A stretch of 64,000 nucleotides of DNA from Shewanella kaireitica (lineage in GTDB: Bacteria > Pseudomonadota > Gammaproteobacteria > Enterobacterales > Shewanellaceae): NCBI RefSeq assembly GCF_023284045.1, contig NZ_JAKIKQ010000002.1:62001-126000 (forward strand), in the 5' to 3' direction. Below, one piece after another: positions 27,603 through 35,923 of this stretch. Both the position numbers and the translations under genes were made by a program. How positions within the stretch are numbered: position 1 is the first letter of the stretch; the number at the start of each line of letters is the position of its first letter. A model generated the notes under the pieces. That model saw only the letters and a list, made by a program, of their open reading frames with translations. It made no database searches and had not been told where the DNA came from.

Positions 27603-28394
27603 CTATTCGCTCGTTTTTGCTTTACGCAAATAAGGAGTCACGAGCAACGCTATGCCCACTAACAAGAATGGAATACTCAACAACTGCCCTGCGCTGAAAG
27701 TCCATGTATCTGCATAAACAGCCTGTTTTACTTTCACCATCTCAATAACAAACCGTGAACTAAACACTAAAACTAAGAACAATCCAAAAATAGCACCATG
27801 TTTCTGCTTCATGGCTGTCATTCGATAGATGCACCACAGCAGAGCGAATATGGACAAGTAGGCGATAGCTTCATATAACTGCGCAGGATGGCGCGGTAAC
27901 ATATCAACTCTTTCAAAGATAATCCCCCATGGCTTATCAGTCGGTAAGCCAAGAATCTCTGAATTAACAAAATTTGCCATACGTACAAAGAAGCCAAAGA
28001 TAGCTGTAGCAATAGCTAACCGATCAAGCAGGAATAAGAATGGTAACTTCACCTGACGTTGATAGTAATAAAGCGCCAGGATGGCACCTAACCCGCCGCC
28101 ATGGCTAGCTAACCCCCCTTCCCATATCGCAAAGATTTTAAGGGGATGACTTAAATAATATGCAGGGTCGTAAAACAAACAATGCGCTAAGCGCGCCCCA
28201 ACAATAATGCCCACCACGCAATACATCAGCAGATTGTCCAGTGATTCAACTGGCAAGTTTTCCCTAACGTAGATACGCTTCATCACCTGAAAGCCAGAGG
28301 CTATCGCCAATGCGAACAGTATGCCGTACCAATGTACTTTAAGCCCCATAAAACTGATTGCTACAGGGTCTACATTCCAAATAATATGGTCCAA
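27603..28394 (-). CDS. lgt: Prolipoprotein diacylglyceryl transferase, Bacteroidota-like
   Basis: A 263-aa inner-membrane enzyme that transfers diacylglycerol from phosphatidylglycerol to the lipobox Cys. Seven hydrophobic segments; Lgt landmarks WYGILFALA, GARLAHCLFYDPAYY, WEGGLASHGGGLGA (His of the HGG motif), VRMANFVNSEILG (equivalent of the Lgt signature with Arg, Asn and Glu) and RHPAQLYEA. The start is TTG 28394, supported by GGAAGG 6-8 nt upstream. The DPAYYLSHPLKI and ARLAHCLFYDP stretches are those I associate with Bacteroidota enzymes, and the usual downstream neighbour thyA is missing. It is probably a second, acquired Lgt; that is inference. Confidence 0.88.
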   Translation of the reverse strand: MDHIIWNVDPVAISFMGLKVHWYGILFALAIASGFQVMKRIYVRENLPVESLDNLLMYCVVGIIVGARLAHCLFYDPAYYLSHPLKIFAIWEGGLASHGGGLGAILALYYYQRQVKLPFLFLLDRLAIATAIFGFFVRMANFVNSEILGLPTDKPWGIIFERVDMLPRHPAQLYEAIAYLSIFALLWCIYRMTAMKQKHGAIFGLFLVLVFSSRFVIEMVKVKQAVYADTWTFSAGQLLSIPFLLVGIALLVTPYLRKAKTSE

Positions 28395-28751
28395 TTTAAC
28401 CTTCCAAAGCTATGCTTTTAAATCAAAATACTCGAATCTATTGCGCAGTTTTACTCGCCAACAGGCGATTTGGCAAGCGCTTGAGTCAATAAAGTTAAAT
28501 TTGACTAACCAGTAGTTTGCAAATATCGCTTATCTGTTATGGCAACTCGTCATAGCAGCGACATAAACAGCGCGTATTGATCACTTTTACATTGCTAAAA
28601 TTCAACTCCCATCACCGCCATCTAAGTTCACAACCCATTATTGCTAAATATACCGACTCAAAAAAAATCACCAGCTCACTCTAGAAGAAAAATATCAATG
28701 GGTGCACATAATATTAATTTAATTAGAAACAATCACACTATTAAGTATTAG

Positions 28752-28765
28752 TTGAACGAGATCAA
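28752..28765. promoter_or_regulatory. FNR/EtrA-like site upstream of apbE
   Basis: The AT-rich 654 bp between lgt and apbE (28395-29048) contains no gene. TTGAA-CGAG-ATCAA here matches the FNR consensus TTGAT-N4-ATCAA at 9 of 10 arm positions, 284 bp upstream of apbE. This distance is long for direct activation. Confidence 0.4.
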
Positions 28766-28977
28766 AGCAAATAATAAATATAGATATAGCCACAACATTA
28801 ATTAACCAACAAATACAAACACTTCTAAATTAGCCCCAACTAAACCCTTTCTGAATTAAATTTAACGACTTTAACAAAAGGTTCAGAATTAACAGCCGCT
28901 TAGGTGAAACCGTCCACAGCAAAAACAAGAATTAATAACCAGTAAAAATGTATCAATATGAATCAAAGATAACAACA

Positions 28978-28991
28978 TTGATAATCGTCAC
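28978..28991. promoter_or_regulatory. Second FNR/CRP-like site upstream of apbE
   Basis: TTGAT-AATC-GTCAC matches the FNR arms at 8 of 10 positions and lies 58-71 bp upstream of the apbE start, a usual activator distance. Confidence 0.35.
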
Positions 28992-29048
28992 GTTTAAAAA
29001 CAACATATGCATATACCTTAAAATAAGATTAATTAAGTATTAACAAGC

Positions 29049-30056
29049 ATGAACCCTATTTCAATTATTTTAACTTTATGCATAACAATGGTTTCGTTTA
29101 CATGTTCGGCTGGTGATATCAGAACATTGAAAGGTTTCACCATGGGAAACACTTTCAAGGTTACCTGGACAGAAGAAAAAATAACAGCTGATAGAATGAA
29201 CAAAATATCTATAGACATAAGTAGAAAGCTGAAAGCAATAAATACATCTATGTCTACATGGGATGCTAATTCTGAATTAAGCATAATAAATAAAAGCAGC
29301 CAATTAAAAAATATAAATCTATCACCTGAACTAGCCTCTGTAATTCAACAGGCGCTGGTGCTCAATAAGCTAACAGAGGGTGCTTTAGACATTACCGTAG
29401 CACCGCTAATTCAACTATGGGGCTTTGGGGTAAATGGAAAGATTGTAAAGGCACCGTCAGATACTCAAATAGCTGCAATAAAGGCTCTCACAGGCTCAGA
29501 TAAAATAGAAGTAGGAAATGGTAAGTTACAACGATTTAGTGAAGGCGTCAGCATAGATCTATCATCCATTGCCAAAGGCTATGCCGTCGATGCGATAGCG
29601 ACTCTATTAGAAAATAACGATATTAAAAACTATATTGTCGATATTGGCGGAGAGTTAAAACTAAAAGGTAATAAGCAAAACAATGAACCTTGGTCTATTG
29701 GAATTGATAAGCCTTTTGCATATTCAAGTGGTCAAATTGAAGTTATTACACCGGGTGATAAAGGTATTGCAACATCTGGAGATTACAGAAAGTACTTTGA
29801 GAGCAATGGGAAACATTACTCCCACATTATTAATCCCACCTCAGGAAAACCGGTACAACATACAGTGGTATCAGCAACCGTTATTAGCGACAGCTGTATG
29901 AAGTCAGATGGATTGGCAACAGCATTCATGGTGCTACCAGTAAGTAAATCATTAGAAATAGCTAATAACAACAATCTTTCAATCATGATAATAGAGGATA
30001 AATTTGGAAAGTTAATCACACACCACTCGAATAATTTCAAGCAATACATTAATTAA
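29049..30056 (+). CDS. apbE: FAD:protein FMN transferase ApbE
   Basis: A 335-aa exported flavin transferase that attaches FMN covalently to Thr or Ser of target proteins in the periplasm, using FAD. Sec signal peptide 1-21 (no proper lipobox). Landmarks: TMGNTFKVTW (31-40), STWDANSELSIIN (69-81), TEGALDITVAPLIQLWGFG (109-127), DLSSIAKGYAVD (170-181), VDIGGEL (197-203), IATSGDYR (240-247), HIINPTSGKP (259-268) and SDGLATAF (286-293, metal-binding Asp287). The gene is visibly more AT-rich than its housekeeping neighbours. No NQR, RNF or FMN-binding-domain gene is near; the gene 73 bp downstream is a di-heme lipoprotein with a possible flavinylation site. Confidence 0.93.
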   Translation: MNPISIILTLCITMVSFTCSAGDIRTLKGFTMGNTFKVTWTEEKITADRMNKISIDISRKLKAINTSMSTWDANSELSIINKSSQLKNINLSPELASVIQQALVLNKLTEGALDITVAPLIQLWGFGVNGKIVKAPSDTQIAAIKALTGSDKIEVGNGKLQRFSEGVSIDLSSIAKGYAVDAIATLLENNDIKNYIVDIGGELKLKGNKQNNEPWSIGIDKPFAYSSGQIEVITPGDKGIATSGDYRKYFESNGKHYSHIINPTSGKPVQHTVVSATVISDSCMKSDGLATAFMVLPVSKSLEIANNNNLSIMIIEDKFGKLITHHSNNFKQYIN

Positions 30057-30129
30057 AAAACATACAAAATTGCACTAATAGCAACAAATAAAAACATAAG
30101 TAGAATTAATCTACGCTGGGGAATATAAA

Positions 30130-31302
30130 ATGAAAAACAAATTTAAACTAAGCCTACTTTGTGTCTCAATATTGGCACTAACGGGTTGTAATGATGATGA
30201 CAATACAGACACTTCTGGTCTAGAAGCACAAATTGCCGCTTTAGAAACTCAAAATGCCGAGTTAACTTCTTCAAACGAATCTCTGACTGAAAGCAATAAC
30301 GCGTTGCAATCTGATAATACAGGTTTACAAGCAAAAGCTATTAGCTACATCAGCAATTTTAGTGAGCAATGTGCAGAAGCGGGCGTTAAGTTTGATTATG
30401 TTGATCCTAATGCACCAGTTTCATCTGCCAATGCAACACCTAGCTATATGATAAAAGCGGCAGAAGAAGCTGATTGTTTGTCTTGCCATACCTACGAAGC
30501 CCCAGTGAAAGTACCTCATGCAGATTACGGCGCGACATGTTCACAATGTCATGACAATCCGCATAACGAAGAGACACCAGTAGATCCAGGTAACCCAACA
30601 GATCCAACGTTCACCCAACCAGAGAAAACAGATACATTGGTTGATGGTAAAACTGGGGCATCAGGCAGCTTCTACTACACGCCTGCTTCATACTTAAATG
30701 CAGATTACCTAGCAACACGTTTAAGTGGATCGACTCATAACTTCGAATGGGCAGAAGGAACTGACGAAGCGCCTGGTGTTGATAACTTAGCAGCAGCATG
30801 TCAGTTAGAAGACAGACAACATATCAAAGCGATGTTCCCGACTGACGGCAAGAGTTATAGCCTAAATGGCTTCAGCAACCAAATGGGCGCCAAACTTATC
30901 TCAACGGTAAACAAGTTTACCGATGAAGAAACCAATGAAATTGTTGAAACAGCGAATATTGCCATCTTCGGCTATGGCATGAAGAAAGAAGGTGATGACT
31001 ACACCGTTTCAATGAGCATTGGTAAAAACAACACCTGTTACAATGCAATCATGAATGGTGAGGCGCGCATGTCTTACTATGAGTACGATCCAATGCTTTC
31101 TGTTAAGCACGAACGTAATCAAGGTGCACGAATTCTAGGTACTATCGATTACACTAAAACAGCACTTAAGAGCTTTGATTGGGTTACTGAAGTACCGGGC
31201 CTAGGCGCTGGCTCATCATTCACACCAGATCAAGTTGATTGGACAAAAGTTGGCGCTTGTTCTTTAGTGTTCAAAGTAGACAGTATTATCCCATTAGGTT
31301 AA
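30130..31302 (+). CDS. Di-heme c lipoprotein with possible ApbE flavinylation motif
   Basis: A 390-aa exported lipoprotein: signal peptide and lipobox LTGC (Cys20); a coiled coil about 30-68 with Leu/Gln/Asn heptads; two c-heme sites CLSCH (116-120) and CSQCH (137-141); a Pro/Thr-rich linker 145-168; then a C-terminal domain 169-390 that I cannot assign. At 172-178 the linker end reads D-G-K-T-G-A-S, matching the Dxx(S/T)GA(S/T) acceptor of ApbE substrates (compare the DGLSGAT of NqrC). Free Cys residues at 81, 224, and three more in the C-terminal half may form disulfides. The start follows GGGGAA. Paired with apbE 73 bp upstream and closed by a terminator. Proposed role: a membrane-anchored electron carrier using heme and FMN; the flavin part is inference. 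Confidence 0.8.
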   Translation: MKNKFKLSLLCVSILALTGCNDDDNTDTSGLEAQIAALETQNAELTSSNESLTESNNALQSDNTGLQAKAISYISNFSEQCAEAGVKFDYVDPNAPVSSANATPSYMIKAAEEADCLSCHTYEAPVKVPHADYGATCSQCHDNPHNEETPVDPGNPTDPTFTQPEKTDTLVDGKTGASGSFYYTPASYLNADYLATRLSGSTHNFEWAEGTDEAPGVDNLAAACQLEDRQHIKAMFPTDGKSYSLNGFSNQMGAKLISTVNKFTDEETNEIVETANIAIFGYGMKKEGDDYTVSMSIGKNNTCYNAIMNGEARMSYYEYDPMLSVKHERNQGARILGTIDYTKTALKSFDWVTEVPGLGAGSSFTPDQVDWTKVGACSLVFKVDSIIPLG

Positions 31303-31320
31303 TCACTAACTTTACCCAAC

Positions 31321-31350
31321 AAATGGCTGCGAATATCGCAGCCATTTTTT
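31321..31350 (+). terminator. Rho-independent terminator
   Basis: AAATGGCTGCGA / TCGCAGCCATTT stem with TTTTTT. It ends the apbE-cytochrome unit. Confidence 0.92.
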
Positions 31351-31524
31351 CTATCCCCCTTACTTTTTTACCTGCCTTTCAATGCACATTCAATCCCACA
31401 CATATTCCACTGCATTGGACTTTCTGCTATAGTGCCGCCTCAGCCACCCTACATAAATTTAGGGCAAATTAGCCGCATAATAACGCTTGCTAAAAAGCCC
31501 CCCAGAAATTGGAAATAAAGGCTG

Positions 31525-32544
31525 ATGACTCAGTTTCAAGGTTCACATATCCTTTCGGTAAACCAGCTTAATCTGGATGCCGTACAGAACATTTTTGACG
31601 TTGCTACTCGTATGACTCCCTACGCTTTAAGACAGAAACGCACTACTGTTTTAGACGGCGCGGTATTAGGTAACCTTTTCTTTGAGCCGAGCACACGTAC
31701 TCGCATCAGCTTTGGCTGTGCGTTTAACCTGCTTGGCGGCAAGGTAAATGAAACCGTTGGTATGGCCTCCTCCTCTTTATCAAAGGGTGAGTCTCTATAC
31801 GACACAGCAAGAGTACTCTCTAGCTACTCCGATGTGATTGCGATGCGTCACCCAGAAGCATTTTCAGTGAAAGAGTTTGCAGAAGGTAGCCGCGTGCCAG
31901 TTATCAATGGTGGCGATGGCTCAAACGAGCACCCGACTCAAGCATTATTGGATCTCTTTACCATTCAGAAAGAGCTGGCATCTGGTGGCCGTGATATTAG
32001 CGGCATGCACATTGCGATGGTCGGTGATCTTAAATTTGGCCGCACCGTCCACTCACTTTCTCGCCTTTTATGCATGTATAAAGATGTGAGCTTCACGTTA
32101 GTGTCACCTAAAGAGTTGGCAATGCCTGACTATGTGATCAATGACATTGAAAATGCTGGGCATAAGATCACAATAACAGACCAACTTGAAGGCAATTTAG
32201 ATCGCGCTGATATACTCTATCTAACTCGAATTCAAGAAGAACGCTTCCCGTCACAGGATGAAGCAAATAAATACCGTGGTAAGTTTCGACTCAACCAAAG
32301 TATTTATACAAAGAATTGTAAATCTAACACAGTGATCATGCATCCTTTGCCACGAGACTCTCGTGAACAAGCAAATGAACTGGATAACGATCTTAATAAC
32401 CACCCTAACCTGGCTATATTTAGGCAGGCAGATAACGGTTTATTAATTCGTATGGCACTGTTTGCACTGACGCTAGGTGTTGACTCTCAATTGGAGCAAT
32501 ATGAGCGCCCAGTCAATTGGTATTCACGAAAAGCTGAATTTTAA
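31525..32544 (+). CDS. pyrB: Aspartate carbamoyltransferase catalytic chain PyrB
   Basis: A 339-aa enzyme that makes N-carbamoyl-L-aspartate in pyrimidine synthesis. Carbamoyl-phosphate site FFEPSTRTRISF (about 52-63), HPTQALLDL (about 137-145), and the aspartate-site HPLPRDSREQANEL near the C-terminus. It is about 28 residues longer than the E. coli chain, mainly within the middle and the C-terminal tail (PVNWYSRKAEF). No pyrI regulatory-subunit gene follows; hemL does, 28 bp later. It may work without PyrI or pair with one elsewhere. Confidence 0.95.
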   Translation: MTQFQGSHILSVNQLNLDAVQNIFDVATRMTPYALRQKRTTVLDGAVLGNLFFEPSTRTRISFGCAFNLLGGKVNETVGMASSSLSKGESLYDTARVLSSYSDVIAMRHPEAFSVKEFAEGSRVPVINGGDGSNEHPTQALLDLFTIQKELASGGRDISGMHIAMVGDLKFGRTVHSLSRLLCMYKDVSFTLVSPKELAMPDYVINDIENAGHKITITDQLEGNLDRADILYLTRIQEERFPSQDEANKYRGKFRLNQSIYTKNCKSNTVIMHPLPRDSREQANELDNDLNNHPNLAIFRQADNGLLIRMALFALTLGVDSQLEQYERPVNWYSRKAEF

Positions 32545-32572
32545 TCAGGCTACTGACTTTTAAGGATCTAAA

Positions 32573-33862
32573 ATGACCCGTTCCGACGAACTCTTTGAAC
32601 AGGCTAAAAAAACCATTCCTGGCGGCGTTAACTCTCCAGTCCGTGCATTTAATGGTGTTGGTGGTTCTCCACGTTTTATTGAAAAAGCTGATGGCGCTTA
32701 CATCTTTGATGCCGACGGCAAAAAGTACATCGATTATGTCGGTTCTTGGGGACCAATGATCTTGGGCCACAACCACCCGAAAATCCGCGCTGCAGTTTTG
32801 GAAGCGGTAGAGAATGGTTTATCGTTTGGTGCGCCAACTGAACTTGAAGTCACTATGGCTGAAAAAGTCATTGAAATGGTTCCTTCAATGGAGCAGGTGC
32901 GTATGGTTAGCTCAGGCACCGAAGCGACCATGAGCGCGATTCGTCTAGCTCGTGGCTTCACCAGCCGTGACAAAATCCTTAAGTTTGAAGGTTGCTACCA
33001 CGGTCACGCTGACTGCTTGCTTGTTAAAGCAGGCTCAGGTGCATTGACACTGGGACAACCAAGCTCACCAGGTATTCCAGAAGATTTCGCTAAGCACACA
33101 TTAACTGCAACTTATAACGACCTTGATTCTGTTAAGGCGCTGTTTGAACAGTACCCTGAAGCGATTTCATGCATTATTTTAGAGCCTGTTGCCGGTAACA
33201 TGAACTGTATCCCGCCGGTCGAAGGTTTCTTAGAAGGGCTACGCGCTATCTGTGACCAATACGGTGCGTTGATGATTATCGATGAAGTAATGACAGGTTT
33301 CCGCGTATCTAAAAGCGGCGCACAAGGTCACTACGGTGTAACACCAGATCTTACAACACTGGGTAAAGTGATCGGTGGCGGTATGCCAGTAGGCGCTTTT
33401 GGTGGTCGTAAAGATGTGATGCAGTTTATTGCTCCTACAGGCCCTGTATATCAAGCTGGTACACTGTCAGGTAACCCAATTGCAATGTCTGCAGGTCTTG
33501 CGCAGATGGAAGCACTTTGTGAAGATGGCGTTTACGAGCAACTTGCGGCTAAAACGCAATATATTGCAGAAGGCTTTAAAGCGGCTGCCAACAAACACGG
33601 CATTCCAATGGCCATCAACTACGTGGGCGGCATGTTCGGTTTCTTCTTTACTGATGAAGAGAAAGTCACTTCATTTGAACAAGTCACTAAATGCGATGCA
33701 GAAAAATTCCCTGAATTTTACCATGGCATGCTAGATGAAGGTGTTTACCTAGCACCTAGTGCTTATGAAGCAGGTTTCCTGTCGCTTGCTCATGGTGAAG
33801 CGGAGCTTGAAGCAACACTTGCGGCTGCAGAACGTGTATTTGCAAAAATGGCTAAAGGCTAA
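32573..33862 (+). CDS. hemL: Glutamate-1-semialdehyde 2,1-aminomutase HemL
   Basis: A 429-aa PLP enzyme converting glutamate 1-semialdehyde to 5-aminolevulinate for heme. Landmarks: [16 protein letters not shown] at the N-terminus, [37 protein letters not shown] and the PLP-lysine region [16 protein letters not shown]; ends in a typical AAERVFAKM. Full family length. RBS AAGGAT. It lies 28 bp after pyrB and before a strong terminator, so the two may share a transcript though their pathways differ. Confidence 0.97.
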   Translation: MTRSDELFEQAKKTIPGGVNSPVRAFNGVGGSPRFIEKADGAYIFDADGKKYIDYVGSWGPMILGHNHPKIRAAVLEAVENGLSFGAPTELEVTMAEKVIEMVPSMEQVRMVSSGTEATMSAIRLARGFTSRDKILKFEGCYHGHADCLLVKAGSGALTLGQPSSPGIPEDFAKHTLTATYNDLDSVKALFEQYPEAISCIILEPVAGNMNCIPPVEGFLEGLRAICDQYGALMIIDEVMTGFRVSKSGAQGHYGVTPDLTTLGKVIGGGMPVGAFGGRKDVMQFIAPTGPVYQAGTLSGNPIAMSAGLAQMEALCEDGVYEQLAAKTQYIAEGFKAAANKHGIPMAINYVGGMFGFFFTDEEKVTSFEQVTKCDAEKFPEFYHGMLDEGVYLAPSAYEAGFLSLAHGEAELEATLAAAERVFAKMAKG

Positions 33863-33888
33863 CGCTTAACAGTCACTTTTGTAGACAT

Positions 33889-33919
33889 AAAAAAGGAACA
33901 CCTAGGTGTTCCTTTTTTA
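33889..33919. terminator. Bidirectional terminator after hemL
   Basis: AAAAAGGAACACC / GGTGTTCCTTTTT with a TA centre: a 13-bp stem with A- and T-tracts on the two sides, between convergent genes. Confidence 0.93.
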
Positions 33920-33938
33920 TTTTCATCAATTAAACAGG

Positions 33939-34124
33939 TTAACTTTTTGCCCGCACAGATGTTTTTATCACAACCACCGCTATTAACGCCTGTGCCAATA
34001 ACGTCAGGTTATCGCGAACTAAACCTGGATTTTCGAAAATCCCCAATCCAACAAGTTGTTTCAAACTAACTAGTAGCCAAACAACTGCGCCTAAGAGTAA
34101 AAAACTTCGAACAAAAAAAGCCAT
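33939..34124 (-). CDS. Small two-helix membrane protein, 61 aa
   Basis: No family recognised. The product from ATG 34124 (MAFFVRSFLLLGAVVWLLV) has one clear hydrophobic segment at 5-20 and a second at about 42-55 (TLLAQALIAVVVIKTSV), with a short polar loop and a basic end. GGGGCG lies about 7 nt upstream. A longer frame to 34163 would place a charged stretch before the first helix. It has its own terminator shared with hemL. The pattern supports a real small membrane protein; the role is unknown. Confidence 0.6.
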   Translation of the reverse strand: MAFFVRSFLLLGAVVWLLVSLKQLVGLGIFENPGLVRDNLTLLAQALIAVVVIKTSVRAKS

Positions 34125-34262
34125 TATTTCGCCCCAAATCACTAAATGTTGTAGTAATACCAATCAGTATTTATTTTGAGCACAATATACTGTTCATTAA
34201 TCAACCGGTCAATAACTTGACGATGACAATTTTTCGTCACTTATACCCTAGCGTTCTATAGA

Positions 34263-34284
34263 CATTAATTAACAAAAATTAATG
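34263..34284. promoter_or_regulatory. Inverted repeat in the long nhaD upstream region
   Basis: The 450 bp before nhaD (34125-34577) contains no gene. CATTAATT-AACAAA-AATTAATG is a perfect 8-bp inverted repeat about 290 bp upstream of nhaD and 140 bp upstream of the small membrane protein. A regulator is not recognised. Confidence 0.25.
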
Positions 34285-34577
34285 ATTCAATCGGCTCTGT
34301 TCCCCCAGTTTCGATTAAGAGTAAACCCAAAACCAAAACAACAGATACCACTGGCAACCCCTATCCCACCAGTTTAAAAGCCTACTAAAAAAACACCACA
34401 ACAGTACCTAGATCACAATTCCACAGAAAACCTTGAACCAAATAACGGTTGCGTTCTGTTTTTCGCTGTGGTCTGATCGCCGCGCTATAACAAGGAAAGC
34501 TTAAATAAACCTTAAATAGCAGCAAACTGATACGAGTTTTCAGTATCCAATATCAAAACTTGCCTGTGAGTCGCCCT

Positions 34578-35825
34578 ATGTTGTACGCATTTCTAATATC
34601 GCTAGCAGTACTTGCGTTGTTAAGTATTGTGTTTGAAGAAGTTACCCATCTCAATAAAGCTAAAACGACCCTATTTTTCGGATGTATCTCTTGGATTGCA
34701 CTTTTTATGGCTGCGGGTGATCCCGGCCATGAAAAATTAATCGAAGAGCAGCTAAACGAAAACTTGCTTGAAATAGCCACATTATGGTTATTCCTAATGT
34801 CGACGATGACATTTGTCGCTTATCTCAATGCAAAAGGTATGATCCAAATTCTGGTACAAAAGCTGTTCCCACAGCGAGTATCTGTTCGGATGTTAATGCT
34901 GCAAGTCGCTTTGTTCTCTCTAGTGCTTTCAGCCATCTGTGACAACGTTACAGCAACCTTGGTATCCCTTGGGTTACTCACAACTTTTAAGCTCGATAAG
35001 CAGATGCGCCGACGCATGGCAGTGTTGATCATCTTCGCTGTTAACTCTGGTGGCGTAGCACTTATTACAGGTGATGTGACCACATTGATGATTTTTCTTG
35101 GCGGTCATGTACACATGTCGGAATTACTACTGCTATTTGTACCTGCAGCAGTTAGCGTCATGCTACTTGCGGTGCTTTTCTCGCTAAAGGCTGAAGGGGA
35201 AGTGAGCACCACGCCGATTAAAAGAGAGGTGCGCTCAGTTGATATTATTATCGCGGTGATCTTCTTCAGCACCATTGTAATGACCATGGCACTGAATATC
35301 CTGTTTGGGATCCCGCCGGTATTAACCTTCTTAACTGGCTTGTCGGTAATGTTCCTCGTGGGTCATACGACTCGCAGCAACAAAGAGGAGTTGCAGATTT
35401 TGGAGTATATTCGCCAAGTAGAATACGACACCTTGTTATTCTTCTTAGGCATTTTACTGTTAGTAGGGATGCTGAAGGAAATTGGCACTCTTGACCTGCT
35501 CACTCAGGTCTATTCTCAGTTCGATCCTAATATTTCAAACTTTGTAGCAGGTATAGGTTCAGCACTGCTCGATAACGTGCCACTAACAGCGGCTTTGTTA
35601 AAGGCTGAACCCGTACTTAATACCCCGGAATGGCTTGGGTTAACATACTCAGTAGGTGTGGGTGGTTCATTGCTGGTCATTGGTTCCGCCGCTGGCATTA
35701 TCGCCATGAGCAAAGTGAAGGAGCTAACCTTTGTTAGCTACCTAAAGTTCGTACCCGCGCTAGCATTATGTTACAGCGTAGGCTATGGCCTTACTTTACT
35801 ACTGGCTTACCATTTCTACGGCTAG
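34578..35825 (+). CDS. nhaD: Na+/H+ antiporter NhaD
   Basis: An inner-membrane antiporter of about 415 aa in the NhaD/ion-transporter superfamily. Landmarks: LFFGCISWIALFMAAG, IATLWLFLMSTMTFVAYLNAKG, LSAICDNVTATLVSLGLL (key Asp-Asn pair), VNSGGVALITGDVTTLMIFL, and SALLDNVPLTAALLKAEP near the C-terminus. These Asp-Asn and Gly-Asp motifs line the re-entrant loops that bind Na+/Li+. It gives sodium tolerance at alkaline pH, consistent with a marine habitat. ATG 34578 was selected; TTG 34560 would add six residues and neither has a clear ribosome binding site. Confidence 0.92.
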   Translation: MLYAFLISLAVLALLSIVFEEVTHLNKAKTTLFFGCISWIALFMAAGDPGHEKLIEEQLNENLLEIATLWLFLMSTMTFVAYLNAKGMIQILVQKLFPQRVSVRMLMLQVALFSLVLSAICDNVTATLVSLGLLTTFKLDKQMRRRMAVLIIFAVNSGGVALITGDVTTLMIFLGGHVHMSELLLLFVPAAVSVMLLAVLFSLKAEGEVSTTPIKREVRSVDIIIAVIFFSTIVMTMALNILFGIPPVLTFLTGLSVMFLVGHTTRSNKEELQILEYIRQVEYDTLLFFLGILLLVGMLKEIGTLDLLTQVYSQFDPNISNFVAGIGSALLDNVPLTAALLKAEPVLNTPEWLGLTYSVGVGGSLLVIGSAAGIIAMSKVKELTFVSYLKFVPALALCYSVGYGLTLLLAYHFYG

Positions 35826-35856
35826 TGACAACACTATCCTGTGGTTAGTCATAATT

Positions 35857-35889
35857 AAAAAAGGCCTAACTTCTGTTAGGCCTTTTTTA
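35857..35889. terminator. Bidirectional terminator between nhaD and gspB
   Basis: AAAAAAGGCCTAAC / GTTAGGCCTTTTTT, a 14-bp stem with a short loop, between convergent genes. Confidence 0.93.
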
Positions 35890-35923
35890 TCACTGTAACG
35901 ATTGTCAATTGATAGCTCAGCCA

